Origin: Mimachlamys varia | Lineage: Eukaryota; Mollusca; Bivalvia; Pectinida; Pectinidae | Assembly: GCA_947623455.1 (NCBI GenBank) | Contig: OX392532.1 | Location: forward strand, 31,656,792 to 31,720,791 | Reading direction: 5' to 3' | DNA: 64,000 bases | Shown here: piece by piece, positions 46,450 through 62,000 of the stretch | Layout: the number at the start of each line of letters is the position of its first letter | Position numbering within the stretch: the stretch's first letter is position 1 | Notes under the pieces: model-generated | Seen by the model: the letters and a program-made list of their open reading frames with translations, nothing else | The model's database searches: none | What the model was told of the DNA's origin: nothing | Made by a program: the position numbers and the translations under genes

Positions 46450-49400
46450 ATCCAGTACAGCCAATTGATGCATATCTACTCCCCCATCCCTGCTCCAGTA
46501 CAGACAAACAAGGAATCGGCTACGGACTGCTCCAGTACTGCCATACGAGGTCCGGTATTCCCAGGATCTGTAATGTTATTCTGACAGAGTGTAATTATTT
46601 TGAAAGGTTTGCAATGGTATCGATTTACCAAACCAATTTTTGGTAAAATCGGCGATACCTTACCGCCGCCACGTATAAAAACGATACCTTCAGACTATTG
46701 TCATCAGGCCGCGTACTGTTCATTACAAAGCACTTTTGCTAGTAATAACAGTAAATATATTTTAGAAAAAGGACAGGAAATGGTGAGAAACCAAATCCAA
46801 GTCGACCTATCCAAACACTATTATACCCCTCATGCCAATCAAATTATGAACGCTGCCGATTTCTCTCAAGTCAACCGCCCCGCATTCAACCTTTTTTTAC
46901 ATGCTTGCAAACAAGAAAATCCCAAAACAATCAGACACCAATGATTGTGAGAGATTTTCTTGAAGAAAACAATGCAAAGCCAGAGAGGAACACAGTTTGA
47001 AAGTACCGATCAAAGATCAACATTGTCCATTTCTTCGATTACAAGAGTGAGCTAGGTTTGGAAGCAGCCTAGTTGGAATTCAGATCCGACGCATTATCCT
47101 TCCTTCATTCTTACAACAGATTGAGAAAAAGAAAGACTATTACCGATCTGCCGATGAAAATACCTGACCGCGCAGCGGTCAAGTGCTCCACATCCAGTAC
47201 AGCGTTTGAGGTATGTCGGCAGCAGCTCCTCTGCACCAGTACAGCCTATCGAGGTATCTCTCCTCCATCCCTGTTCCAGGACAGCCAAACTAGGAATCTG
47301 CTACGGACAGCTCCAGTACTGCCATACGAGGCCCGGTATTCCCAGGATCTGTAATGTTATTCTGACAGAGTGTAATTTTTTTGAAAGGTTTGCAATGGTA
47401 TCGATTTACCAAACCAATTTTTGGTAAAATCGGCGATACCTTACCGCCGCCACGTATAAAAACGATACCTTCAGACTATTGTCATCAGGCCGCGTACTGT
47501 TCATTACAAAGCACTTTTGCTAGTAATAACAGTAAATATGTTGTAGAAGAAGGACAGGAAATGGTGAGAAACCAAATCCAAGTCGACCTATCCAAACACT
47601 ATTATACCCCTCATGCCAATCAAATTATGAACGCTGCCGATTTCTCTCAAGTCAACCGCCCCGCATTCAACCTTTTTTTACATGCTTGCAAACAAGAAAA
47701 TCCCAAAACAATCAGACACCAATGATTGTGAGAGATTTTCTTGAAGAAAACAATGCAAAGCCAGAGAGGAACACAGTTTGAAAGTACCGATCAAAGATCA
47801 ACATTGTCCATTTCTTCGATTACAAGAGTGAGCTAGGTTTGGAAGCAGCCTAGTTGGAATTCAGATCCGACGCATTATCCTTCCTTCATTCTTACAACAG
47901 ATTGAGAAAAAGAAAGACTATTACCGATCTGCCGATGAAAATACCTGACCGCGCAGCGGTCAAGTGCTCCACATCCAGTACAGCGTTTGAGGTATGTCGG
48001 CAGCAGCTCCTCTGCACCAGTACAGCCTATCGAGGTATCTCTCCTCCATCCCTGTTCCAGGACAGCCAAACTAGGAATCTGCTACGGACAGCTCCAGTAC
48101 TGCCATACGAGGCCCGGTATTCCCAGGATCTGTAATGTTATTCTGACAGAGTGTAATTTTTTTGAAAGGTTTGCAATGGTATCGATTTACCAAACCAATT
48201 TTTGGTAAAATCGGCGATACCTTACCGCCGCCACGTATAAAAACGATACCTTCAGACTATTGTCATCAGGCCGCGTACTGTTCATTACAAAGCACTTTTG
48301 CTAGTAATAACAGTAAATATGTTGTAGAAGAAGGACAGGAAATGGTGAGAAACCAAATCCAAGTCGGCCTATCCAAACACTATTATACCCCTCATGCCAA
48401 TCAAATTATGAACGCTGCCGATTTCTCTCAAGTCAACCGCCCCGCATTCAACCTTTTTTTACATGCTTGCAACCAAGAAAATCCCAAAACAATCAGACAC
48501 CAATGATTGTGAGAGATTTTCTTGAAGAAAACAATGCAAAGCCAGAGAGGAACACAGTTTGAAAGTACCGATCAAAGATCAACATTGTCCATTTCTTCGA
48601 TTACAAGAGTGAGCTAGGTTTGGAAGCAGCCTAGTTGGAATTCAGATCCGACGCATTATCCTTCCTTCATTCTTACAACAGATTGAGAAAAATAAAAGAA
48701 TATTACCGTTCTGCCGATGAAAATACCTGACCGCGCAGCGGTCAAGTGCTCCACATCCAGTACAGCGTTTGAGGTATGTCGGCAGCAGCTCCTCTGCACC
48801 AGTACAGCCTATCGAGGTATCTCTCCTCCATCCCTGTTCCAGTACAGCCAAACTAGGAATCTGCTACGGACAGCTCCAGTACTGCCATACGAGGCCCGGT
48901 ATTCCCAGGATCTGTAATGTTATTCTGACAGAGTGTAATTTTTTTGAAAGGTTTGCAATGGTATCGATTTACCAAACCAATTTTTGGTAAAATCGGCGAT
49001 ACCTTACCGCCGCCACGTATAAAAACGATACCTTCAGACTATTGTCATCAGGCCGCGTACTGTTCATTACAAAGCACTTTTGCTAGTAATAACAGTAAAT
49101 ATGTTGTAGAAGAAGGACAGGAAATGGTGAGAAACCAAATCCAAGTCGGCCTATCCAAACACTATCATACCCCTCATGCCAATCAAATTATGAACGCTGC
49201 CGATTTCTCTCAAGTCAACCGCCCCGCATTCAACCTTTTTTTACATGCTTGCAACCAAGAAAATCCCAAAACAATCAGACACCAATGATTGTGAGAGATT
49301 TTCTTGAAGAAAACAATGCAAAGCCAGAGAGGAACACAGTTTGAAAGACTCGATCAAAGATCAACATTGTCCATTTCTTCGATTACAAGAGTGAGCTAGG

Positions 49401-50009
49401 TTTGGAAGCAGCCTAGTTGGAATTCAGATCCGACGCATTATCCTTCCTTCATTCTTACAACAGATTGAGAAAAATAAAAGAATATTACCGTTCTGCCGAT
49501 GAAAATACCTGACCGCGCAGCGGTCAAGTGCTCCACATCCAGTACAGCGTTTGAGGTATGTCGGCAGCAGCTCCTCTGCACCAGTACAGCCTATCGAGGT
49601 ATCTCTCCTCCATCCCTGTTCCAGTACAGCCAAACTAGGAATCTGCTACGGACAGCTCCAGTACTGCCATACGAGGCCCGGTATTCCCAGGATCTGTAAT
49701 GTTATTCTGACAGAGTGTAATTTTTTTGAAAGGTTTGCAATGGTATCGATTTACCAAACCAATTTTTGGTAAAATCGGCGATACCTTACCGCCGCCACGT
49801 ATAAAAACGATACCTTCAGACTATTGTCATCAGGCCGCGTACTGTTCATTACAAAGCACTTTTGCTAGTAATAACAGTAAATATGTTGTAGAAGAAGGAC
49901 AGGAAATGGTGAGAAACCAAATCCAAGTCGGCCTATCCAAACACTATCATACCCCTCATGCCAATCAAATTATGAACGCTGCCGATTTCTCTCAAGTCAA
50001 CCGCCCCGC
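46450..50009. repeat. Short (~782 bp) monomer class
   Basis: About four monomers carry a cassette of about 115 bp between CGCCCCGCATTCAACC and GAGAGGAACACAG (with ACAATCA...TGATTGT inverted words). It is replaced in the later class. The last unit of this block keeps a short-class left half and takes a long-class right half. Confidence 0.85.
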
Positions 50010-53000
50010 GTGCAACTCAAGTTTTACAGATCTTCAGAGGAAGAAAATCCGGCACCATCAAATACAAAATCATTCTCGCCACATGCATCGATCTGGCATA
50101 CCAAATGTACATCTGATGCAACTTGATATGCCCACATGATTTGAGAAGCCATTATTGTATTTGAATAGCAGATATTTCTTCATAAAGGTGTCTGTAATTA
50201 TAGAGAGGAACACAGTTTGAAAGACCCGATCAAAGATCAACATTGTCCATTTCTTCGACTGCAAGAGTGAGTAAGGTTTGGAAGCAGCCTAGTTGGAATT
50301 TGGATCCGGCGCATTATCTTTCCTTCATTCTTACAACAGATTGAGAAAAAGAAAGAATATTACCGTTCTGCCGATGAAAATACCTGACCGCGCAGCGGTC
50401 AAGTGCTCCACATCCAGTACAGCGTTTGAGGTATGTCGGCAGCAGCTCCTCTGCACCAGTACAGCCTATCGAGGTATCTCTCCTCCATCCCTGTTCCAGT
50501 ACAGCCAAACTAGGAATCTGCTACGGACAGCTCCAGTACTGCCATACGAGGCCCGGTATTCCCAGGATCTGTAATGTTATTCTGACAGAGTGTAATTTTT
50601 TTGAAAGGTTTGCAATGGTATCGATTTACCAAACCAATTTTTGGTAAAATCGGCGATACCTTACCGCCGCCACGTATAAAAACGATACCTTCAGACTAAT
50701 GTCATCAGGCCGCGAACTGTTCATTACAAAGCACTTCTGCTTGTAATAACAGTTAAAATGTTGTAGAAGAAGGACAGGGAATGGCGAGAAACCAAATCCA
50801 AGTCGGCCTATCCAAACAATATCATACCCCTCCTGTCAGTCAAATTATGAACGCTGCCGATTTCTCTCAAGTCAACCGCCCCGCGTGCAACTCAAGTTTT
50901 ACAGATCTTCAGAGGAAGAAAATCCGGCACCATCAAATACAAAATCATTCTCGCCACATGCATCGATCTGGCATACCAAATGTACATCTGATGCAACTTG
51001 ATATGCCCACATGATTTGAGAAGCCATTATTGTATTTGAATAGCAGATATTTCTTCATAAAGGTGTCTGTAATTATAGAGAGGAACACAGTTTGAAAGAC
51101 CCGATCAAAGATCAACATTGTCCATTTCTTCGACTGCAAGAGTGAGTAAGGTTTGGAAGCAGCCTAGTTGGAATTTGGATCCGGCGCATTATCTTTCCTT
51201 CATTCTTACAACAGATTGAGAAAAAGAAAGAATATTACCGTTCTGCCGATGAAAATACCTGACCGCGCAGCGGTCAAGTGCTCCACATCCAGTACAGCGT
51301 TTGAGGTATGTCGGCAGCAGCTCCTCTGCACCAGTACAGCCTATCGAGGTATCTCTCCTCCATCCCTGTTCCAGTACAGCCAAACTAGGAATCTGCTACG
51401 GACAGCTCCAGTACTGCCATACGAGGCCCGGTATTCCCAGGATCTGTAATGTTATTCTGACAGAGTGTAATTTTTTTGAAAGGTTTGCAATGGTATCGAT
51501 TTACCAAACCAATTTTTGGTAAAATCGGCGATACCTTACCGCCGCCACGTATAAAAACGATACCTTCAGACTAATGTCATCAGGCCGCGAACTGTTCATT
51601 ACAAAGCACTTCTGCTTGTAATAACAGTTAAAATGTTGTAGAAGAAGGACAGGGAATGGCGAGAAACCAAATCCAAGTCGGCCTATCCAAACAATATCAT
51701 ACCCCTCCTGTCAGTCAAATTATGAACGCTGCTGACTTCTCTCAAGTCAACCGCCCCGCGTGCAACTCAAGTTTTACAGATCTTCAGAGGAAGAAAATCA
51801 GGCACCATCAAATACAAAATCATTCTCGCCACATGCATCGATCTGGCATACCAAATATACATTTGATGCAACTTGATATGCCCACATGATTTGAGAAGCC
51901 ATTATTGTATTTGAATAGCAGATATTTCTTCATAAAGGTGTCTGTAATTATAGAGAGGAACACAGTTTGAAAGACCCGATCAAAGATCAACATTGTCCAT
52001 TTCTTCGACTGCAAGAGTGAGTAAGGTTTGGAAGCAGCCTAGTTGGAATTTGGATCCGGCGCATTATCTTTCCTTCATTCTTACAACAGATTGAGAAAAA
52101 GAAAGAATATTACCGTTCTGCCGATGAAAATACCTGACCGCCCAGCGGTCAAGTGCTCCACATCCAGTACAGCGTTTGAGGTATGTCGGCAGCAGCTCCT
52201 CTGCACCAGTACAGCCTATCGAGGTATCTCTCCTCCATCCCTGTTCCAGTACAGCCAAACTAGGAATCTGCTACGGACAGCTCCAGTACTGCCATACGAG
52301 GCCCGGTATTCCCAGGATCTGTAATGTTATTCTGACAGAGTGTAATTTTTTTGAAAGGTTTGCAATGGTATCGATTTACCAAACCAATTTTTGGTAAAAT
52401 CGGCGATACCTTACCGCCGCCACGTATAAAAACGATACCTTCAGACTAATGTCATCAGGCCGCGAACTGTTCATTACAAAGCACTTCTGCTTGTAATAAC
52501 AGTTAAAATGTTGTAGAAGAAGGACAGGGAATGGCGAGAAACCAAATCCAAGTCGGCCTATCCAAACAATATCATACCCCTCCTGTCAGTCAAATTATGA
52601 ACGCTGCTGACTTCTCTCAAGTCAACCGCCCCGCGTGCAACTCAAGTTTTACAGATCTTCAGAGGAAGAAAATCAGGCACCATCAAATACAAAATCATTC
52701 TCGCCACATGCATCGATCTGGCATACCAAATGTACATCTGATGCAACTTGATATGCCCACATGATTTGAGAAGCCATTATTGTATTTGAATAGCAGATAT
52801 TTCTTCATAAAGGTGTCTGTAATTATAGAGAGGAACACAGTTTGAAAGACCCGATCAAAGATCAACATTGTCCATTTCTTCGACTGCAAGAGTGAGTAAG
52901 GTTTGGAAGCAGCCTAGTTGGAATTTGGATCCGGCGCATTATCTTTCCTTCATTCTTACAACAGATTGAGAAAAAGAAAGAATATTACCGTTCTGCCGAT

Positions 53001-56000
53001 GAAAATACCTGACCGCCCAGCGGTCAAGTGCTCCACATCCAGTACAGCGTTTGAGGTATGTCGGCAGCAGCTCCTCTGCACCAGTACAGCCTATCGAGGT
53101 ATCTCTCCTCCATCCCTGTTCCAGTACAGCCAAACTAGGAATCTGCTACGGACAGCTCCAGTACTGCCATACGAGGCCCGGTATTCCCAGGATCTGTAAT
53201 GTTATTCTGACAGAGTGTAATTTTTTTGAAAGGTTTGCAATGGTATCGATTTACCAAACCAATTTTTGGTAAAATCGGCGATACCTTACCGCCGCCACGT
53301 ATAAAAACGATACCTTCAGACTAATGTCATCAGGCCGCGAACTGTTCATTACAAAGCACTTCTGCTTGTAATAACAGTTAAAATGTTGTAGAAGAAGGAC
53401 AGGGAATGGCGAGAAACCAAATCCAAGTCGGCCTATCCAAACAATATCATACCCCTCCTGTCAGTCAAATTATGAACGCTGCTGACTTCTCTCAAGTCAA
53501 CCGCCCCGCGTGCAACTCAAGTTTTACAGATCTTCAGAGGAAGAAAATCAGGCACCATCAAATACAAAATCATTCTCGCCACATGCATCGATCTGGCATA
53601 CCAAATGTACATCTGATGCAACTTGATATGCCCACATGATTTGAGAAGCCATTATTGTATTTGAATAGCAGATATTTCTTCATAAAGGTGTCTGTAATTA
53701 TAGAGAGGAACACAGTTTGAAAGACCCGATCAAAGATCAACATTGTCCATTTCTTCGACTGCAAGAGTGAGTAAGGTTTGGAAGCAGCCTAGTTGGAATT
53801 TGGATCCGGCGCATTATCTTTCCTTCATTCTTACAACAGATTGAGAAAAAGAAAGAATATTACCGTTCTGCCGATGAAAATACCTGACCGCCCAGCGGTC
53901 AAGTGCTCCACATCCAGTACAGCGTTTGAGGTATGTCGGCAGCAGCTCCTCTGCACCAGTACAGCCTATCGAGGTATCTCTCCTCCATCCCTGTTCCAGT
54001 ACAGCCAAACTAGGAATCTGCTACGGACAGCTCCAGTACTGCCATACGAGGCCCGGTATTCCCAGGATCTGTAATGTTATTCTGACAGAGTGTAATTTTT
54101 TTGAAAGGTTTGCAATGGTATCGATTTACCAAACCAATTTTTGGTAAAATCGGCGATACCTTACCGCCGCCACGTATAAAAACGATACCTTCAGACTAAT
54201 GTCATCAGGCCGCGAACTGTTCATTACAAAGCACTTCTGCTTGTAATAACAGTTAAAATGTTGTAGAAGAAGGACAGGGAATGGCGAGAAACCAAATCCA
54301 AGTCGGCCTATCCAAACAATATCATACTCCTCCTGTCAGTCAAATTATGAACGCTGCTGACTTCTCTCAAGTCAACCGCCCCGCGCGAACTCAAGTTTTA
54401 CAGATCTTCAGAGGAAGAAAATCCGGCACCATCAAATACAAAATCATTCTCGCCACATGCATCGATCTGGCATACCAAATGTACATTTGATGCAACTTGA
54501 TATGCCCACATGATTTGAGAAGCCATTATTGTATTTGAATAGCAGATATTTCTTCATAAAGGTGTCTGTAATTATAGAGAGGAACACAGTTTGAAAGACC
54601 CGATCAAAGATCAACATTGTCCATTTCTTCGACTGCAAGAGTGAGTAAGGTTTGGAAGCAGCCTAGTTGGAATTTGGATCCGGCGCATTATCTTTCCTTC
54701 ATTCTTACAACAGATTGAGAAAAAGAAAGAATATTACCGTTCTGCCGATGAAAATACCTGACCGCGCAGCGGTCAAGTGCTCCACATCCAGTACAGCGTT
54801 TGAGGTATGTCGGCAGCAGCTCCTCTGCACCAGTACAGCCTATCGAGGTATCTCTCCTCCATCCCTGTTCCAGTACAGCCAAACTAGGAATCTGCTACGG
54901 ACAGCTCCAGTACTGCCATACGAGGCCCGGTATTCCCAGGATCTGTAATGTTATTCTGACAGAGTGTAATTTTTTTGAAAGGTTTGCAATGGTATCGATT
55001 TACCAAACCAATTTTTGGTAAAATCGGCGATACCTTACCGCCGCCACGTATAAAAACGATACCTTCAGACTATTGTCATCAGGCCGCGAACTGTTCATTA
55101 CAAAGCACTTTTGCTAGTAATAACAGTAAATATGTTGTAGAAGAAGGACAGGAAATGGTGAGAAACCAAATCCAAGTCGGCCTATCCAAACACTATCATA
55201 CCCCTCATGCCAATCAAATTATGAACGCTGCCGATTTCTCTCAAGTCAACCGCCCCGCGTGCAACTCAAGTTTTACAGATCTTCAGAGGAAGAAAATCCG
55301 GCACCATCAAATACAAAATCATTCTCGCCACATGCATCGATCTGGCATACCAAATGTACATCTGATGCAACTTGATATGCCCACATGATTTGAGAAGCCA
55401 TTATTGTATTTGAATAGCAGATATTTCTTCATAAAGGTGTCTGTAATTATAGAGAGGAACACAGTTTGAAAGACCCGATCAAAGATCAACATTGTCCATT
55501 TCTTCGACTGCAAGAGTGAGTAAGGTTTGGAAGCAGCCTAGTTGGAATTTGGATCCGGCGCATTATCTTTCCTTCATTCTTACAACAGATTGAGAAAAAG
55601 AAAGAATATTACCGTTCTGCCGATGAAAATACCTGACCGCCCAGCGGTCAAGTGCTCCACATCCAGTACAGCGTTTGAGGTATGTCGGCAGCAGCTCCTC
55701 TGCACCAGTACAGCCTATCGAGGTATCTCTCCTCCATCCCTGTTCCAGTACAGCCAAACTAGGAATCTGCTACGGACAGCTCCAGTACTGCCATACGAGG
55801 CCCGGTATTCCCAGGATCTGTAATGTTATTCTGACAGAGTGTAATTTTTTTGAAAGGTTTGCAATGGTATCGATTTACCAAACCAATTTTTGGTAAAATC
55901 GGCGATACCTTACCGCCGCCACGTATAAAAACGATACCTTCAGACTAATGTCATCAGGCCGCGAACTGTTCATTACAAAGCACTTCTGCTTGTAATAACA

Positions 56001-59000
56001 GTTAAAATGTTGTAGAAGAAGGACAGGGAATGGCGAGAAACCAAATCCAAGTCGGCCTATCCAAACAATATCATACTCCTCCTGTCAGTCAAATTATGAA
56101 CGCTGCTGACTTCTCTCAAGTCAACCGCCCCGCGCGAACTCAAGTTTTACAGATCTTCAGAGGAAGAAAATCCGGCACCATCAAATACAAAATCATTCTC
56201 GCCACATGCATCGATCTGGCATACCAAATGTACATTTGATGCAACTTGATATGCCCACATGATTTGAGAAGCCATTATTGTATTTGAATAGCAGATATTT
56301 CTTCATAAAGGTGTCTGTAATTATAGAGAGGAACACAGTTTGAAAGACCCGATCAAAGATCAACATTGTCCATTTCTTCGACTGCAAGAGTGAGTAAGGT
56401 TTGGAAGCAGCCTAGTTGGAATTTGGATCCGGCGCATTATCTTTCCTTCATTCTTACAACAGATTGAGAAAAAGAAAGAATATTACCGTTCTGCCGATGA
56501 AAATACCTGACCGCGCAGCGGTCAAGTGCTCCACATCCAGTACAGCGTTTGAGGTATGTCGGCAGCAGCTCCTCTGCACCAGTACAGCCTATCGAGGTAT
56601 CTCTCCTCCATCCCTGTTCCAGTACAGCCAAACTAGGAATCTGCTACGGACAGCTCCAGTACTGCCATACGAGGCCCGGTATTCCCAGGATCTGTAATGT
56701 TATTCTGACAGAGTGTAATTTTTTTGAAAGGTTTGCAATGGTATCGATTTACCAAACCAATTTTTGGTAAAATCGGCGATACCTTACCGCCGCCACGTAT
56801 AAAAACGATACCTTCAGACTAATGTCATCAGGCCGCGAACTGTTCATTACAAAGCACTTCTGCTTGTAATAACAGTTAAAATGTTGTAGAAGAAGGACAG
56901 GGAATGGCGAGAAACCAAATCCAAGTCGGCCTATCCAAACAATATCATACCCCTCCTGTCAGTCAAATTATGAACGCTGCTGACTTCTCTCAAGTCAACC
57001 GCCCCGCGTGCAACTCAAGTTTTACAGATCTTCAGAGGAAGAAAATCAGGCACCATCAAATACAAAATCATTCTCGCCACATGCATCGATCTGGCATACC
57101 AAATGTACATCTGATGCAACTTGATATGCCCACATGATTTGAGAAGCCATTATTGTATTTGAATAGCAGATATTTCTTCATAAAGGTGTCTGTAATTATA
57201 GAGAGGAACACAGTTTGAAAGACCCGATCAAAGATCAACATTGTCCATTTCTTCGACTGCAAGAGTGAGTAAGGTTTGGAAGCAGCCTAGTTGGAATTTG
57301 GATCCGGCGCATTATCTTTCCTTCATTCTTACAACAGATTGAGAAAAAGAAAGAATATTACCGTTCTGCCGATGAAAATACCTGACCGCCCAGCGGTCAA
57401 GTGCTCCACATCCAGTACAGCGTTTGAGGTATGTCGGCAGCAGCTCCTCTGCACCAGTACAGCCTATCGAGGTATCTCTCCTCCATCCCTGTTCCAGTAC
57501 AGCCAAACTAGGAATCTGCTACGGACAGCTCCAGTACTGCCATACGAGGCCCGGTATTCCCAGGATCTGTAATGTTATTCTGACAGAGTGTAATTTTTTT
57601 GAAAGGTTTGCAATGGTATCGATTTACCAAACCAATTTTTGGTAAAATCGGCGATACCTTACCGCCGCCACGTATAAAAACGATACCTTCAGACTAATGT
57701 CATCAGGCCGCGAACTGTTCATTACAAAGCACTTCTGCTTGTAATAACAGTTAAAATGTTGTAGAAGAAGGACAGGGAATGGCGAGAAACCAAATCCAAG
57801 TCGGCCTATCCAAACAATATCATACCCCTCCTGTCAGTCAAATTATGAACGCTGCTGACTTCTCTCAAGTCAACCGCCCCGCGTGCAACTCAAGTTTTAC
57901 AGATCTTCAGAGGAAGAAAATCAGGCACCATCAAATACAAAATCATTCTCGCCACATGCATCGATCTGGCATACCAAATGTACATCTGATGCAACTTGAT
58001 ATGCCCACATGATTTGAGAAGCCATTATTGTATTTGAATAGCAGATATTTCTTCATAAAGGTGTCTGTAATTATAGAGAGGAACACAGTTTGAAAGACCC
58101 GATCAAAGATCAACATTGTCCATTTCTTCGACTGCAAGAGTGAGTAAGGTTTGGAAGCAGCCTAGTTGGAATTTGGATCCGGCGCATTATCTTTCCTTCA
58201 TTCTTACAACAGATTGAGAAAAAGAAAGAATATTACCGTTCTGCCGATGAAAATACCTGACCGCCCAGCGGTCAAGTGCTCCACATCCAGTACAGCGTTT
58301 GAGGTATGTCGGCAGCAGCTCCTCTGCACCAGTACAGCCTATCGAGGTATCTCTCCTCCATCCCTGTTCCAGTACAGCCAAACTAGGAATCTGCTACGGA
58401 CAGCTCCAGTACTGCCATACGAGGCCCGGTATTCCCAGGATCTGTAATGTTATTCTGACAGAGTGTAATTTTTTTGAAAGGTTTGCAATGGTATCGATTT
58501 ACCAAACCAATTTTTGGTAAAATCGGCGATACCTTACCGCCGCCACGTATAAAAACGATACCTTCAGACTAATGTCATCAGGCCGCGAACTGTTCATTAC
58601 AAAGCACTTCTGCTTGTAATAACAGTTAAAATGTTGTAGAAGAAGGACAGGGAATGGCGAGAAACCAAATCCAAGTCGGCCTATCCAAACAATATCATAC
58701 CCCTCCTGTCAGTCAAATTATGAACGCTGCTGACTTCTCTCAAGTCAACCGCCCCGCGCGAACTCAAGTTTTACAGATCTTCAGAGGAAGAAAATCCGGC
58801 ACCATCAAATACAAAATCATTCTCGCCACATGCATCGATCTGGCATACCAAATGTACATTTGATGCAACTTGATATGCCCACATGATTTGAGAAGGCATT
58901 GTTGTATTTGAATAGCAGACATTTCTTCATAAAGGTATCTGTAATAATAGAGAGGAACACAGTTTGAAAGACCCGATCAAAGATCAACATTGTCCATTTC

Positions 59001-62000
59001 TTCGACTGCAAGAGTGAATAAGGTTTGGAAGCAGCCTAGTTGGAATCTGGATCCTGCGCATTATCTTTCCTTCATTCTTACAACAGATTGAGAAAAAGAA
59101 AGAATATTACCGTTCTGTCGATGAAAATACCTGACCGCGCAGCGGTCAAGTGCTCCACATCCAGTACAGCGTTTGAGGTATGTCGGCAGCAGCTCCTCTG
59201 CACCAGTACAGCCTATCGAGGTATCTCTCCTCCATCCCTGTTCCAGTACAGCCAAACTAGGAATCTGCTACGGACAGCTCCAGTACTGCCATACGAGGCC
59301 CGGTATTCCCAGGATCTGTAATGTTATTCTGACAGAGTGTAATTTTTTTGAAAGGTTTGCAATGGTATCGATTTACCAAACCAATTTTTGGTAAAATCGG
59401 CGATACCTTACCGCCGCCACGTATAAAAACGATACCTTCAGACTAATGTCATCAGGCCGCGAACTGTTCATTACAAAGCACTTCTGCTTGTAATATCAGT
59501 TAAAATGTTGTAGAAGAAGGACAGGGAATGGCGAGAAACCAAATCCAAGTCGGCCTATCCAAACACTATCATACCCCTCCTGTCAGTCAAATTATGAACG
59601 CTGCTGACTTCTCTCAAGTCAACCGCCCCGCATTCAACTCAAGTTTTACAGATCTTCAGAGGAAGAAAATCCGACACCATCAAATACAACATCATTCTCG
59701 CCACATGCGGGTGTATGGCATACCAAATGTACATTTGATGCAACTTGATATGCCCACATGATTTGAGAAGCCATTGTTGTATTTGAATAGCAGATATTTC
59801 TTCATAAAGGTGTCTGTAATTATAGAGAGGAACACAGTTTGAAAGACCCGATCAAAGATCAACATTGTCCATTTCTTCGACTGCAAGAGTGAGTAAGGTT
59901 TGGAAGCAGCCTAGTTGGAATTTGGATCCGGCGCATTATCTTTCCTTCATTCTTACAACAGATTGAGAAAAAGAAAGAATATTACCGTTCTGCCGATGAA
60001 AATACCTGACCGCGCAGCGGTCAAGTGCTCCACATCCAGTACAGCGTTTGAGGTATGTCGGCAGCAGCTCCTCTGCACCAGTACAGCCTATCGAGGTATC
60101 TCTCCTCCATCCCTGTTCCAGTACAGCCAAACTAGGAATCTGCTACGGACAGCTCCAGTACTGCCATACGAGGCCCGGTATTCCCAGGATCTGTAATGTT
60201 ATTCTGACAGTGTAATTTTTTTGAAAGGTTTTCAATGGTATCGATTTACCAAACCAATTTTTGGTAAAATCGGCGATACCTTACCGCCGCCACGTATAAA
60301 AACGATACCTTCAGACTAATGTCATCAGGCCGCGAACTGTTCATTACAAAGCACTTCTGCTTGTAATATCAGTTAAAATGTTGTAGAAGAAGGACAGGGA
60401 ATGGCGAGAAACCAAATCCAAGTCGGCCTATCCAAACACTATTATACCCCTCATGTCAGTCAAATTATGAACGCTGCTGACTTCTCTCAAGTCAACCGCC
60501 CCGCGTTCAACTCAAGTTTTACAGATCTTCAGAGGAAGAAAATCCGGCACCATCAAATACAACATCATTCTCGCCACATGCGGGTGTATGGCATACCAAA
60601 TGTACATTTGATGCAACTTGATATGCCCACATGATTTGAGAAGCCATTGTTGTATTTGAATAGCAGATATTTCTTCATAAAGGTGTCTGTAATTATAGAG
60701 AGGAACACAGTTTGAAAGACCCGATCAAAGATGAACATTGTCCATTTCTTCGACTGCAAGAGTGAGTAAGGTTTGGAAGCAGCCTAGTTGGAATTTGGAT
60801 CTGGCGCATTATCTTTCCTTCATTCTTACAACAGATTGAGAAAAAGAAAGAATATTACCGTTCTGCCGATGAAAATACCTGACCGCGCAGCGGTCAAGTG
60901 CTCCACATCCAGTACAGCGTTTGAGGTATGTCGGCAGCAGCTCCTCTGCACCAGTACAGCCTATCGAGGTATCTCTCCTCCATCCCTGTTCCAGTACAGC
61001 CAAACTAGGAATCTGCTACGGACAGCTCCAGTACTGCCATACGAGGCCCGGTATTCCCAGGATCTGTAATGTTATTCTGACAGAGTGTAATTTTTTTGAA
61101 AGGTTTGCAATGGTATCGATTTACCAAACCAATTTTTGGTAAAATCGGCGATACCTTACCGCCGCCACGTATAAAAACGATACCTTCAGACTAATGTCAT
61201 CAGGCCGCGAACTGTTCATTACAAAGCACTTCTGCTTGTAATATCAGTTAAAATGTGGTAGAAGAAGGACAGGGAATGGCGAGAAACCAAATCCAAGTCG
61301 GCCTATCCAAACACTATTATACCCCTCATGTCAGTCAAATTATGAACGCTGCTGACTTCTCTCAAGTCAACCGCCCCGCGTTCAACTCAAGTTTTACAGA
61401 TCTTCAGAGGAAGAAAATCCGGCACCATCAAATACAACATCATTCTCGCCACATGCGGGTGTATGGCATACCAAATGTACATTTGATGCAACTTGATATG
61501 CCCACATGATTTGAGAAGCCATTATTGTATTTGAATAGCAGATATTTCTTCATAAAGGTGTCTGTAATTATAGAGAGGAACACAGTTTGAAAGACCCGAT
61601 CAAAGATCAACATTGTCCATTTCTTCGACTGCAAGAGTGAGTAAGGTTTGGAAGCAGCCTAGTTGGAATTTGGATCCGGCGCATTATCTTTCCTTCATTC
61701 TTACAACAGATTGAGAAAAAGAAAGAATATTACCGTTCTGCCGATGAAAATACCTGACCGCGCAGCGGTCAAGTGCTCCACATCCAGTACAGCGTTTGAG
61801 GTATGTCGGCAGCAGCTCCTCTGCACCAGTACAGCCTATCGAGGTATCTCTCCTCCATCCCTGTTCCAGTACAGCCAAACTAGGAATCTGCTACGGACAG
61901 CTCCAGTACTGCCATACGAGGCCCGGTATTCCCAGGATCTGTAATGTTATTCTGACAGTGTAATTTTTTTGAAAGGTTTGCAATGGTATCGATTTACCAA